DNA of 64,000 bases from the NCBI RefSeq assembly GCF_905475465.1, contig NC_062236.1:8380001-8444000 (forward strand). The letters run 5' to 3'. Both the position numbers and the translations under genes were made by a program. This DNA comes from Pieris napi. Lineage: Eukaryota > Arthropoda > Insecta > Lepidoptera > Pieridae. Position 1 is the stretch's first letter. The number at the start of each line of letters is the position of its first letter. The notes beneath the pieces were generated by a model. It saw nothing but the letters and a program-made list of their open reading frames with translations. It had not been told where the DNA came from and did no database searches. Of the stretch, positions 23,301 through 37,100 are shown piece after piece.

Positions 23301-25491
23301 ATCTCTAACAAGCATTCTAAAGGAATTCTATCTATTTAGAACATAGGATTTCAGCGAAATATATTATTCATAGAGTTGCGCTTCTATTGAGTTATTTCTT
23401 AGTAAGTTTATCTCTGATGTTCATCTAATGAAAATTAAGAATTCTTGAGCTATTCTGAATTAAATTCAAAATAATATCTGATTAAGCCGTATAACTGCAA
23501 TATTGAAGTCTATAATGTAGCGTTTGTTATAAATATAAAATAATGCTTAATAAAAACACAACATTTGATAATTAAAATATCAACGTAATAGACGACATTT
23601 GTAAGGCCCGGCCCCACCTGTGTATATAATTATTTAAAAAAATAAGTTCTTCCGTTTATTAGGGATTTGAAAGCAATAATTATAATTTAAAATTTTATTT
23701 CTAGTTGTTCACATGAATAGTTTATTTCGATTAATTTAGTTTCGTCAGTTGTTCGCACAAGTTTTATTTAAGGGAAATCGCGAGTTAACAGCAAAGTTGT
23801 GTTTTTTCTATTTTAAGAAGTTTACTGATAAGCTAATTATTAGGTTTAAATAATATGGAATGTTTGAAAAGCACCATCTATTGAGACAAATATTAATTAT
23901 TGGTCACGTTGATTACAGACAGAACGAGATAGTCGCTTTCTGTTAATTCGCGCAAAACTCTGTATTTAACTATTAACTAATATTGTATATAGGAATCGTA
24001 AATAACAATGTAAAAGAACGACTGTTTATTAAAATATGTAACAAAAATTGGTTATTTTATTTCTAAACCTTTTGGTACACTGTAAAATTCAAGAACATTT
24101 TGTGTCATCAGGAAGCATAACATTTTGATGCTGAGAGACGCGCAATTTAATATTGAATAGTCTAAGTAATCAGACTTTATTTTCTCTGGATGCAACGCCT
24201 CTTGACTTGCCGTTTATGACAATTTCCCAGTTTTGATTAAGCCAGTGTTTGCAATGAGCATGAAGTAAACTTCATTGATTAATTATTGTATACCTACTAC
24301 TGTTAATTAATTAGGGTTTAACGACACTTAGTTAATTTGAATATAGAATAAAACCCATATAAGTTCATTAAAGCGATTTAATTGTGAAAATAAGCGCATT
24401 ATGATCAATAGTTTAATCTAATTACAACGAAAAATTATTCACTTAGAACTAAGCAATACTTTATTTTTATCATATGAATAAAAAAAAGTCTTCAAATAGC
24501 AGCAGAATACATGAAATTCATTAAAATCACTTATTAATACTGAAATCATACAAAATTATAATTTTAAATCAAATTAAAAAGAGATCATAAACCATATCAG
24601 TCTTTTTAATTAACAAATTGTTATAATATTCGATAAAACTAGTGAAAATTGAGATTACGTAAAATAAGAGCACATACATTTAAAAAGAATCATTACGACA
24701 CACATTGAAAATACACAATATTCAATACAGGGGTCTCTAACAAAGAGAAAAAAATACATATTTCATACATAATTACGAGTAATTACACAAATACTTTCTT
24801 GTAAAAAGTGCTGCGCGCACTGCAATTATGTGGACACAGTGAATTAATGTAAATGTGACAAAAATAGTTTAACGTTGCAAGGAACTTGAGTTTCATAAGT
24901 GTAGTGCATACTTACCCTATTACACATTACGCGGTACTTAAATCTAGTTAAAATAATTACCATATAATTAAAAGCACTGAATTAAAATATCTTCAAATTT
25001 ATTATTAAAATGTCACTATTTTGAATTAAAATTTGATCATAAACAGCTGCAAAGTTTTATCACAAAATATTTTTTAATACTATTTTTGTTCGATAATTGG
25101 AGGCCACTAAAGTATTGTCATTTTTCTATATGAAGACACAGTGAATGCGATTACTATAAAACCATTGCATTGCAAATCAATAGTTAAACATTTAATTTGA
25201 TTGGAATTTGTACATACTGATTATGTACACAAAAGCGAATAAAATATTTTTAACTTGAAGGTCACACGAGGTCACTCACGGAGTAAAGTATAATAAGAAA
25301 AAACTGATTCCAAACTAAATTATTTCCTGGGAACTATTCCTTTAATTATTTAAAAACATATCGAAACCTTGCATAATAAATATAAAACGCAATAAATCGT
25401 TACAATTGTAGTGATTGGGTTTATGCATTTTTATCTTGACATTTAACAATTTGCAATGCAATTTATATTTTAGTCTATCAAAGGCACTTGT
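20392..25491. other. AT-rich convergent intergenic region and 3' UTRs
   Basis: About 5.1 kb between the convergent ends of lqfR (plus) and Star (minus). The first part must hold the 3' UTR of the short lqfR isoform and the far end the 3' UTR of Star. I see no exon-like frame with splice sites, no RNA gene and no clear transposon. Open frames such as 21116-21493 have the composition of chance AT-rich frames. Confidence 0.6.
20643..20648 (+). terminator. Candidate polyadenylation signal of the short lqfR isoform
   Basis: First AATAAA after the stop codon of the 19955-20391 exon, about 250 nt downstream. The next kilobases hold further AATAAA-like strings, so longer 3' UTRs are possible. Confidence 0.45.
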
Positions 25492-28050
25492 CTATTTTTT
25501 AAGTGCATACATAACGCCGTCTCGGAACTCAGCCGCTACAGTGTAGTTCTTACTAAGCAGGAATTCCGTAGTTCTGTTACGAGCCGACATGTCCGTTGAA
25601 CGGAATTCGATTACCTATAATACCGTAATAAATAGAATATAACACTAAAAACTCATCAATTACATAAATGCGCTACGAGTTCCATTCTCGACGAAACACT
25701 TACGCTCTTAATTAGCAATATTAAAAAAGTGTGTTTAGCTTCTTCTAAAATTCATTAAAATCGGTTCAACAGTTTCGAGTGAACCATATCCTTTAAGAAT
25801 ACATACTTGCATCCAAAATTAAAGTAATAAGGACTGGGCACAATAAAAAAACTTAACCAATTAATATATTAAAATTAATGACTTTAAATTAAGTAACAGT
25901 TATTTATATAGATAGCGAAATCAGCTTACATTTTTTTTTTATGTTAAATCAATAGTAAAAACATACCTGTAGCCGCACACTGGGTTCATTAAAAGGCAAG
26001 TGAGTGAGCGCAGCAGGGGCGGAGTCTCCAGCAATAAGGGCGTAGTCCGCAGTGGCGGCATCTGCTGCCAACAGCACCGTGTACAAAGGTAGGCAGAGCA
26101 CCGGCGAACTGAACGATACGCCGCTGCTTTCCGGCTCCTTGTAGCTCACCTGTACATCATAATAGTGTTTTTATGCAAGATAATATGTAAAAATAATAAA
26201 TTAAATCATCATGTCATCAGGTAAATAAAAATAAAAAAGGGTGCGTGTACTTATGTACGCTCGTAAGAAGTTAACTTCTTAGGCATTATTAAAAATAGTT
26301 TTTGATTGTATGCAAATAATTAATTACAATTAAATAATCAAAGACTGGAAAAGGAGTCATTATAGTCAATAAAGTTCAGTTTATATTTGAAAAATTAAAT
26401 AAATAAATATTTATTTTTATTCTCTTACATTAAGTGTAACATAAATTCTATTATTATTCGAATGTTGTTTTTAAATTATGTCCAATGCCGTAGCATCTTC
26501 CGTGGGCAACTTCATTCTGTTAATTTTGTGTCACGGTGCGCGCGCATCTTAAAATGTCACTCTCCTCAATTTTTCATAACGCGCCTAAAGAAGTATAACT
26601 TCAACAAGAATCGATTTCAAATAGTTACAAAGAAATTGATTGTAAATAAAGCTACTTTTTGAGTTTTACCAGGAACATTTATTTTTGTTTTGGAAATTAG
26701 CTATATAAAACCAAGCTAGCAATTACATTATTTTTCTTCAATATGATATTCTAATATACATGCACATATTATTATATGAAAAAAAAAATTATTACACCAG
26801 TTTAACTTGTTTGCAACTATTTGACGATTGACGTGTATCGTTTTCGTTTACAATAAATATATATTGCTAATTTACAATAATAATACACTTATACCATAAT
26901 AGTACAACTAGTACTTACCTGACTAGGATGTGTAGTAGGGCTTAGACAAGCGTTTAGAGCACTGGCTGTGCCTCGCAGTGCCAAAAAATCTCTAGGAGCC
27001 GCTCTAACTACAACTCCTCTCCAATCACGAACAGTTTCAAGATATGCCGTGGTAGGCTCACGGCCGCCGCGAGGCATAAACTCGACAAACGTTCCGTTGT
27101 ACTAAAATTTAATATAATAATAATTTATTAATTTAATAAATTTAATGGTTACAATAATTATTTTTTACCTCCAACTTATGTAAAAAATACATGTAAAAGA
27201 AACTTATAAAAATATAAATTAAAATCTAAAACTGACAGTTTAATATCTGAAACTATAGTTTTTAACTTTATCTTTCTAAAATTGCAAAAGTAACTAAATG
27301 TGAATGTGTTTGTTTATTACAACTCAATATTCTCACCAGGCAAACTTGAATAAAATTTTTAACGGACGTTAGCCATAGGTCTCTATCTTCTGTTACTCTA
27401 AATTGTACATGGTGTCTTCTTGTTAATTTTATCTATGTTAGTAAAACAAATCCACATATACACAACTTACAATTTCTCCATAGAGTTTATCAAGTACTTC
27501 CACTCTATCCGTAATTGATGGCACAGGAGGTGGGCTCTTAGGTGGCCTTGGAGCAAGGTGCAATTGCCTCACATAAGCTACCAATGTTGCTGATTCAGCA
27601 GGGATGCGAGCCAGCTGATAGTCACGAGACATGTTAAGACGGAACTGCTGAGCACCTAAAGCTGAAATACATATCTCAAATAAATGGATTTATGAGACTA
27701 CATATTGATATTAAGTCTCTCACATCTTTGAATTATAGTGATAGCTTTCTGTGATGGTCATTTGTGGATTCACAAAAAAAGTAGTTTGTATGTTTTTTAT
27801 TTAAGAATATATTATATCATAGATTAACCAAATATTTATTAAAATACTTACCAACTGTATCCATATAAATGAGGAGCATTGTCATAACAGTAACAAATGT
27901 GAGGACAAAAAGTATGGCAGGCAACAATTTCCTGTACAATTCATTGGGTGGAGTCTTTGTCAATGAGGGGAAGCTAAAGCGAGAGGTTGGTCCTGTTACA
28001 GTTGTCTTTGGGGCAGATTGTGGCAAATCCTTGGGCTTATCTGGCTCCAT
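25492..28050 (-). CDS. S: Star-like type II membrane protein with FkbM-type domain
   Basis: Five exons on the minus strand: 28050-27852, 27661-27471, 27101-26919, 26149-25967, 25614-25492. Phases match; 879 nt, 292 residues. A short N-terminal segment is followed by one membrane helix (about residues 44-63, LLPAILFVLTFVTVMTMLLI). The C-terminal part follows the FkbM methyltransferase-like pattern of arthropod Star proteins: FVEFMPRGGREPTTAYLETV, DWRGVVVRA, NACLSPT, LCLPLYTVLLAA and a final strand ending YTVAAEFRDGVMYALKK. Drosophila Star is a single-pass protein that, with Rhomboid, moves EGF-receptor ligands such as Spitz from the ER to the secretory path. The acidic residue usual after the second strand of FkbM enzymes (IEP-like) is VRA here, so loss of SAM binding is inferred. 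An acceptor at 28087-28088 shows that a 5' exon lies further upstream; more N-terminal coding sequence cannot be excluded. Star is the best match; a paralogue is possible. Confidence 0.8.
26500..26604 (-). repeat. Fragment related to the GAAGTGAAACTTCTTT repeat family
   Basis: GCGCCTAAAGAAGTATAACTTC at 26581-26602 closely resembles the inverted left end of the element at 34961-35362 (GAAGTGAAACTTCTTTAGGCGC). The preceding 80 bp show patchy similarity to that element's interior. It lies in a Star intron. Low confidence: only one end is recognisable. Confidence 0.35.
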
Positions 28051-31000
28051 TTGGGTAGCCCCTGGAAGTGGGTTTTCTTGGATTTTCTGTAATTTGCATA
28101 TATATTGATGATATTAAAATCATACATATTTTCACTTCAATTCAAAACACTCAAAATAGTACCATAATTAACAATTCGTTCGAAATACTAGAATTTACAC
28201 ATCGTAACAATCCAAAAAAGTAACTGTACTCATCTGACAACAACTGTTGTCCTTTTTTATACCTAAGGTGACACATGGTAAAACAAACTACAAAGGTTTC
28301 ATACACACATACGTATAAGTTGGTAGGTTTGTAACACACAAATTTCGACAATACCATACCTTTATCACCATAGTTGTATCAATATTCCTGATTTTAAACT
28401 CAAATAAAAAAAATCACTGATACTTGGTCTAGACAAATAAAGATTATTTTAATAAAAACAGCACCTGAAGTTCTGTTTGCATAGACTGACTGTTTCTTTA
28501 CATAAAATTCATGCTCATTTTAAACTTGTTTAACCTCACAGTTATAAAAAATCTTAAGACATTTTCATTACGCTTATGTTACTTAAGTTTGATAATTTAT
28601 ATTAAAAATTAAAATATAACTAAACCAAGATGACAGATGCTCAAAAATACAACATGAATCACCATTCGTATTTCGTCATTGATCATTCATCAAAACTTGA
28701 CAACTGTGAATAGTGAACACTGATTGACACACAGAATGCCACAGATATACTGGTTGAAGAAAATGATAATTTTTTGATTTAAGTCAAAAGTCTTGACGAA
28801 GGCATTAGATTACAAAAAAAAAACACTAATCTCAGTTACATATCAGTAACTCAGTCAGTATCAGTAACTCAAAAACTGAAGTCAGGTAGGCATGATTAAT
28901 AAACTTAATAACTTAGTCTAGACTCCCGACTCACCCGAGTCAAACAAACAAACCGTAAGCAGAAGATATAGGTCTAAGTATTGAGTGTTAACTATTAAGC
29001 ATTTTTCATTAATAAGATCGATTCCGTTATAATTATGAGATGTACATGTAGAGAACATAAAAAAAACACAATTAGGGAAATCGTTTATTTCAAATTTAAA
29101 GTACTTAAAAGAACCAGCAATGATTTCACAGGATTGCATTCAACCGATTTATACAAAATTTAATATTATAAAAGACCTACATATTATAATATTTACATTT
29201 AGTATTTCAGAATAATTGCATTATTATTGTGAATTTCATTTGTGTATATAAATGATTATTGTCTGTAATTTCTATAATAACTCGACAATTATTATATATA
29301 TAAGTTTTAGTGAATACGTACATATATTTTAATGCCAAAAAATTAAAAAAATAGACTTGATGGTCTTGTTTTTTCCTCAGAAGAAATGTGCGTCGGTATT
29401 AAGTTATAATTAATGTATTTCAGCTACAGCCATATAATTATGTAATTTGATTTATTATTACAATTATTCGCCTTGCTTTTTGCGCTTCTCATTTTTTCTA
29501 ACCAGTTAAATGAACATTTCGTCGTGTTGCCATTTTATTCCAGTAGTAGATACCTATAGTTAGTTAGTTACGTTATTACTTCATACATTTTCTACTCACA
29601 CCAATACGTGTAATGCTATTTTTTGGAAGCGGAGCTAATTTTTAAATTATTAAAATCCAATATTTTTCGACTGGTAAACAATAAGGTATATAATATATAA
29701 TGTATAGATACATTAAGATATTTTTAGAGTCAAAAATCCGTTTTTTTTTTGTTTATCTTATCTTGACTTACATATATATATATTTCACTACATACATCAG
29801 GTAAATACTTGTATTTAAAATTAATAAAGAGAATACATATATTAAAAATAATATTATGGTTTTGTTAGTTGGTTAGATATAAATGTCGCTTCAATCATTT
29901 GTGCCTCCAAAATTGTGCGTAGTCTGATCAATAACAATATAATATATAATACCTCAGTTAAACATTTTCTACCAACCAAGAACCAACACGATTTTGTAAT
30001 ATATTCAGATATAATAAAGGATACAGTATAGAATTTGAATTTGTTAAAATATGTTAAAGGTATTAGGTACATAATATGATTATAATAAGTTCAGGTTATA
30101 TGCAATTCCTTTTCAAGTCCCTTATAAGCTGGATTTTAATATTGTTATCATAATACATATTTTAGTATGTCGAATTGCAATAAAAGTTTATAATTTTATG
30201 AAAACTATGTTATCTTAATTATAAATATATTCTATATAAAATTATATAAAACTCTAATGAAAAAATTATAAATACATATCAATATGTGAGTTACAATTAT
30301 AATGTAGGCTCATTTTATATAAATACATATTGTATGCTTAAACATTAGTTTTATTCTTATAATATATGGAATTTATTGTCAAAATTACAGTCATATGTCA
30401 AACTTAAAAGTAAGATAAAAATTCGAAAACAGTTCTATAAATCTATAACAGTTTTTATTGTCAAGCACACACGACCTTAATAATTAAAGAATTATAATAT
30501 TTAATACTATTATTGTCAATATTACATAGTTTGAGAACATTCACTTTTAAATATATGTTAATAATTTGAATTACATATTTTGAGTGAAATCCGTATAATT
30601 ATTTAACAATCGATAAAATTCTAAAGAATTTATTTTTATTTTATAGGTTATAATTATTATTGTCACAGTAACATTAATTTGTCTCTTTCATACATTATAC
30701 TACGAAAAGAGAGAAGACGCATCATCTTTCTCTCATACAATTATATCTATGAATAAAATCTCTAAATAGGTCTACAAACTTCAAATAAGTCTAAAATGTA
30801 AAGATAGATGCACAAAATATGCGTTTTAATTTTGATATGAAATTGATATTTTGTATATTGACATTAAATACCCTTTCATAACATAATCTGTACAATTATA
30901 GGAAAGGAGCTCTGGTTTTTTACTAATTTTCAACCATTGTAGTCTATTCACTATTAATTGCCTCAGGCTATAGTAATTCTATACAAGCATAGGTATGGTG

Positions 31001-31060
31001 TTGAAAAAAATATATTTTGGTACGGCGATTGACTTATACAACCACGTACAAAAATATTAA
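28051..31060. other. Star 5' region and intergenic DNA before the Skeletor 3' end
   Basis: Positions 28051-28086 continue the first recognised Star exon as 5' UTR, preceded by an acceptor. Upstream non-coding exon(s) and the Star promoter should lie between 28090 and about 29300, but no donor stands out. The rest is strongly AT-rich with no exon-like frame. A short direct repeat of TATCAGTAACTCA occurs at 28841-28870. Confidence 0.5.
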
Positions 31061-31066
31061 TTTATT
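31061..31066 (-). terminator. Candidate polyadenylation signal of Skeletor
   Basis: AATAAA on the minus strand, about 81 nt beyond the stop codon at 31147-31149; nearest canonical signal. Confidence 0.5.
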
Positions 31067-31146
31067 TGGACAGAGTAGGTAATCTCAGAAAGCGAGAACA
31101 ATTCTTTAAAAAATTAACCAGAGCTCGACAATATTATATGTTCCCT

Positions 31147-34100
31147 TTATCTAAACCGTGCATAGATGACAGCTGTCAGAATTGGCGCGATAATTGACAG
31201 CGGTAATGGCGCTAAACTTGAGCAGACGCCTGTTTGGCCCGGAAGGTGTATTTGCGTCCCTGGGTCAACTACATGGATCTTCCAGCCAAGGTTATTATGC
31301 GTGTAGCACTGAAAATAATATGTAAGAAAATATGTTATTATAAAGTACTAGATTCACTATGAAGTTTTAATGCAAGATTCATTTCATGGGAAGCACAACC
31401 AAGCAAGCAAAGACAAAGTATAGGTAGTTTATATGATTTCTTTTGCTTTCAGTTCCAATTGAAAGCCTTGGCACTTATGATTCAGTAGTCTACCTTATTA
31501 AGCCTCATCACTTACTGCTTTTTGAAAGTTATTCTTCTATTATTTCTTAGAAAATTCCTAGTAAGTAATTAAATTACATTAAGGAATTTAAAATGGTATG
31601 TTATGTAATGTGGCTGAATTCAGGTATTTCTTAAAGATTTACTCGACTGTTTAACATGACATATACCTAACATACCTCGGCGAGAAATATTCACCTTCAC
31701 AGGGATAAGATAAAATAAATAATTATTACTTTCATGCCAAAGGTATCTTCCTATGTTCCAACATTACCTGGTAATAAAGCAAGTCAGGGGTTTCGTGTGC
31801 GACAGTCCATTCCAATACAGCAGGTTCACCTTCGTTACACTCCAGCTGCAGAGTCTGAAGGTAATCTTCAAAGGTTTCAGAAGTGCTTGACTGGTCTGTT
31901 GTCTTGTGGGTCCATTCGCAGTATCTTCCCACTGAAATAACAGTAATATGAATTATGAATGAATTAACTCATTCTACTTCCTCTTCAACATTTAGACACA
32001 CAGTGTAAATTATTTCAAGTATGCCACAATACCACGTGCATTACGCGATATTACTTTTAAGAAATTGTGTATATAGTTTTAACTTAAAACATTTTAGATA
32101 AGTAGTTGCCTTTTTTATTTGATGACAAAATATCTTAGAAAGTTTTAAACGATTAAGCATATTGTTACGAGCTAGGGGATCGGATTAAAAACGCCGTAGA
32201 TCTCTTCAAGGGTTAATTTTTAAATAAATCAACGAGAAATTTTATTAAACTAAAAAGACACAAAATAATGTCACTAATTACTTCAATTACGCGCACTCTA
32301 CACAGTAGGTTGATTACTTGTCTTCATTATTCGCACCTTATCTCTTCGATGTTAATATCTTGGAATCGCAATCGAAACTGAATTAACGGGTCGCGTTTCG
32401 GCCAGTAACGTTTCGGAACTTTCTAGACAGGAGTGGTATTGAATAGTTGGTGTTCTATCCATATCACACAATTCTATAACGTACATACTGTTTATCATGT
32501 ACGACAAGGACGGAGAAATGTGCGAAAGAAGCGGCGTTCTTGAATGTTCAGTATGGCTTCGAGAAATTTTGGCACTTCCCTCTCTATCGCGTATCATTTC
32601 GTCCTTGTCTCACACCTAGAAAGTTCACTAGAATATTCTTTAATCGAAGGGTTTTGACCAGTCCTAAATCACCTGAAAACTGGTTTCCTGAAAAGTGTAC
32701 CGCTCAACTACACCTGCTGTGAAACAGAGTGACAAAGATGAAAAAGGGAGTAACTTTATGAAAATTGAAATTTTCTGGAATGTGATAGAACTTCTCCTGA
32801 AATGGCCATAAATCACATTTCAGCTTGCTGAAAACGTCTCTAACTTGTGGAAAAGTCGAGAAACATTTCAGTCAACCCATTATCGTGACAATATTTTACA
32901 GCTGAATGATGACAGGTGAAATAGTTCGCAAGTGGAATATTTAGCGATAAGTCCTTAAAGAAACGAACGTGAATAAACTTACCAGCTGTTGGGTATGGGT
33001 ATCCCTCATTATCATAAGCGACTCCCGCAAACACTCGTTGCTTCCTCTGATCCTCCTCACGCTTTTGTCCAAATCCTCCTTCTGAAGAATCGCTTATGTA
33101 GAATGGATGGAACCTGAAGAATAGAAATAATAAAATACCATGCATGTATTTAATCATAATGTTAAAATGTCAGAAGTATGCGTATAGAGTATTCAAAATA
33201 CATTAATTTTCATAATTAATGTATTTAATTTTTTTTTTTATACATTTCATAGGCTTTTCTCTGTTCGGTTTTGAAATAGGATATCTGTATTTCGCCATCA
33301 CTTGCTGCTAACTATAGATGGCAGTTTTTAATTATCGTAGCATACTAATTAACGCATCACAACAGCAGCAACACACAGGTTCAATACCATGCGAAAACTT
33401 TTGACTTGGTAAGTACAGAAGGATTACAAAAAAAACGTCAGAATGTGTCTGTAATGTAATGATGGGGCATTTACTGGACTTGTTACTTATAAACTGTGCA
33501 ATTGTCGGTACTTACTTAGCCGGGTTCGTCCTATCGTCACCACCTTCTACCAAAAAAGTGTACGTTTTCCCGCGCTCCACGTAAATTTCAGGGATCAACA
33601 TATCATTGATATACCAGGCGATACCCCAAGATGGATGTCCTGAAAGCACGAAAATTTATCTTTATTAATTTATAACAAGGCGTGAGTATCTACAGCAAGT
33701 CACTTTCGAATGGTAAGAAAAAGGAGGTAGACACTAGACAGGTCAGGCTATAGAGGGATAGAATACGATAGAAACAAGCGGACCATAGTGGAGAGTAGAC
33801 CAAAATTTTCTCGAAAAAACGTAATGTTACTAGTGTTGTACAGCACTCATGGTTATTCATAAATTTATATTGATTAGATTTTTTTAAAGCATAACTCACT
33901 TAAATGAAAGAAAATAATTCATTTAATTTTTTCGGCGACATCACGTAAATGGAACTTACCCTCAGATTTTAAGTATTGAATAATATTACTGTATAGATAA
34001 AAAATAATTACCATATGGCAGAAATCCCTCTATGGTTTCATTGTCTGCGTGAAATTAACAAAGATTTTATGATACACAAAAAGGACGAAATTACGCAATC

Positions 34101-37100
34101 AGACAAATTATAATAAGAGTGAAAACTAAATTTACAGCTTTTATTCTACGCCGAGTATTCGGGTAACACTTATTAGAAACGCTCTTTATGTATCTTATAA
34201 ATGTACCTACACTTTGATAAACAATAATAGATAAAAAGGAATTAAGTCTAATTAATGCTCTGTTATTTGCAATGCTGATTTCGTACTTCAATTATTATCA
34301 GTAAATAGAATAATAGTGTTTAAAATATATTTGGAATACGAGTAATATACCAGTAATAGGAGTGTATCCTCTCCTACCACCTGCAGGACCAATCCGAGCT
34401 GTGAAGTTGCTGACCCCAGCGATTATTCGAGCTGGCCAAGGTGCCGGTCCGCCCGCCTCAAGTTCAGCCAAACCAACACAAGTATTGTCGTTCTGTATAA
34501 GAAAAACAGTTTTTATAAAACTATTTTAAAACACAACGCCGACGTTTAAAGAAATAGCCCAGTCCATATAAATTATTTAGAAACATACAAAAAAAACAAC
34601 AAAGCAAAGACTTTAAAAAATTAAATTATATACTATTATAGCTGACCTGGCAAACGTCGTTTTGCCATGTATATCATTTATAAAAATAAAACCGTCAAAA
34701 AAAAGGTTGATCGTAGAGGGGTGAAAATTAAGGGTTGTTTGTATTTTTAATGCTGTATCATAAAAAAATAAAAATTATCTAAAAATTTAAAAAAATTTTT
34801 TTGGGATGGACACCCTTAACATTTAGGGGGATGAATAATAGATGTTATCCGATTCTCAGACATACCCAATATGCACACAAAATTTCATGAGAATCGGTCA
34901 AGCCATTTCGGAGGAGTTTAACTACAAACACCGCGACAAGAGCATTTTATATATTAGATTGAAGTGAAACTTCTTTAGGCGCATGAGGGTAAAATTTTTA
35001 CGGATGAAACGCAATAATAATAACATTAGCGTCACGAAGATGTGCAGCGTTTTTGTCGAAGAAAAGGGAGAGAGCGATTGAGACCGATTGAGAGAGATTA
35101 AAAAGGACGAACGTAACGTTTTTTATATTTTATTCGTTATTTGAGATTTCAATAAATTATTTCGCATAATATATAAAATACAAATATTTCATAGTTTTTC
35201 TTTACGAAATTTTAATTTTAAAAATATATTTTCAATTTGTATATATGTACATTCACAAATATAGGTATACAAAAACATGGAGTGAATATAATATACTGGT
35301 ACATGATCATCTATTGGGGCTTTTACCTTAGTAATAATTAATTTACAAAGAAGTTTCACTTCTGACATGTGTACTTAATACGCACGCACTTTTAAATATA
35401 ATTGATTTGTTATTTATACTCTACTGTAATATTTCACTAGATTTTTTTAATATTACAATTGGAATCTTAGATACATACCAAGGCTCCAAAGTCGAGTTGG
35501 ACATCATTTCTAGTGGTATCCATAAATGAGTGAGCATTAGCCTCATATCTAGAGTTGAGTGGCCCAAAAGCAGCTATAACAGACTGAGACCGTGACGTCA
35601 GCACTTCCTTATCCTTCAAAGCCTCCTTCGCGGCAATCGGACGACGGTAAGTTATGGTGGTTACACCGTCTTTTTGATGTCCGGAAACTGTGGATTACAA
35701 ATATTCTTGAGGACTATAGTCAATTTAATCTACGGCTACTTCCTTTTTTTTTTCATTTGTATTGAAATGTTTGAAGACATATAATAATGGCTTTTGTAAG
35801 GTACTACGCCTACATATACCACATGCGTACCTTAACTGGTGTTCGTTGGTAAAACTGTATGTTGCTGTATTAATCTTAAAAAAAATCCTGCATGATATTT
35901 CAAGCGATTAGGATATTAAACAAAGTACCGACTGCAGCGCCATCTGCAGGACTGATTTGTGAATCTAAGACATTCAAGGCGCCACACAAACGCATACAAA
36001 AACAGTCATTCAAATCGGTTCAGCCGTTTAAGAGAAGTTCAGTGACATACACACGTACAGTAGAATTACATATATATGTAAGCTATCCTATATTTTAAGT
36101 TAGATCATACTGCACACGGTGTGCAAATTTTATTGAAATCGGTTCTGTAGTTTAGGAGTCCATAGCGGACAAACAACGTGACGCGTAATTTATATATATT
36201 GAGATGTAAAAAAAAAAAAAAATTATTAAAATTAATGTACAGGCTCTGTTAGAGAGTATAATCGTAATTAAGAGCTCATACCAAGCACCACATCGTTGCT
36301 TCCACTGAGTCTAGCATCAGGACACACCCCTCTCTCTCCATCACACTGTGCAAGGTGAGTAATCGTGTAGTCTGCTACACGCGGCTGGTTTGATCTGGAA
36401 TATGGACGGAAAATTCAAAAATTTAAGATTATTTGTGGTATTTGGAACTATCATAGTCTTAATAAAATTATATCTAAAAGAATGCTGCTCTAGGTCCCAA
36501 ATTTTCATTTTATTTGTTTATGATTGAAAAAAAGCTTATAATCCAGTATTGCAGTGGGTTGTGGCGCCCGCACACATCAGTTAAGACTGGAAATAATTCA
36601 AAAAAGATTTATTTGTTATCACCTGGGTTTTTTCTCCTACATTGCTCGGCCATATCAAAAAACGATTCAACACTTCAAAATTTTGTCCATAGACAAGATA
36701 GAGGTTGGACTTAGCGGACATGTCTCTTATATATAAGACTAGCCGTTTCGCGCCCGCTTTGCTGGACAAATTAAAATAAATTTTATGTTTCATTATTTTA
36801 TTTTTTTTCATATTTTTATTATTCTTCTTTTTAACTTCCCGCTAAGAAAATTGAAATATTTCGAAAATCGAGTTTTTAACAGATGTTGACGTTTTGCGGC
36901 TCTAGGAAGCCTCTTTTGTTTTTATTAGCGGGAAAAATTTTCATAAAAGTAAAACAGAAATAAAAAAATGAAGGAACGTTGGAATTAAAATAAATAAATA
37001 GCCATAAACCATCTAGGAAAAATTTCGCATCGAATGGTGGTAGTTTCATGTCGATACGATCAGTGGTTTAAGCGTGAAAGAGCCTCAAACGAACACCATT

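Noticed and set aside
32163..32722. Complete LTR retrotransposon or confirmed solo LTR
   Set aside because: Only a TGTTACGA-type start is suggestive; no matching end, target duplication, primer-binding site or coding region.
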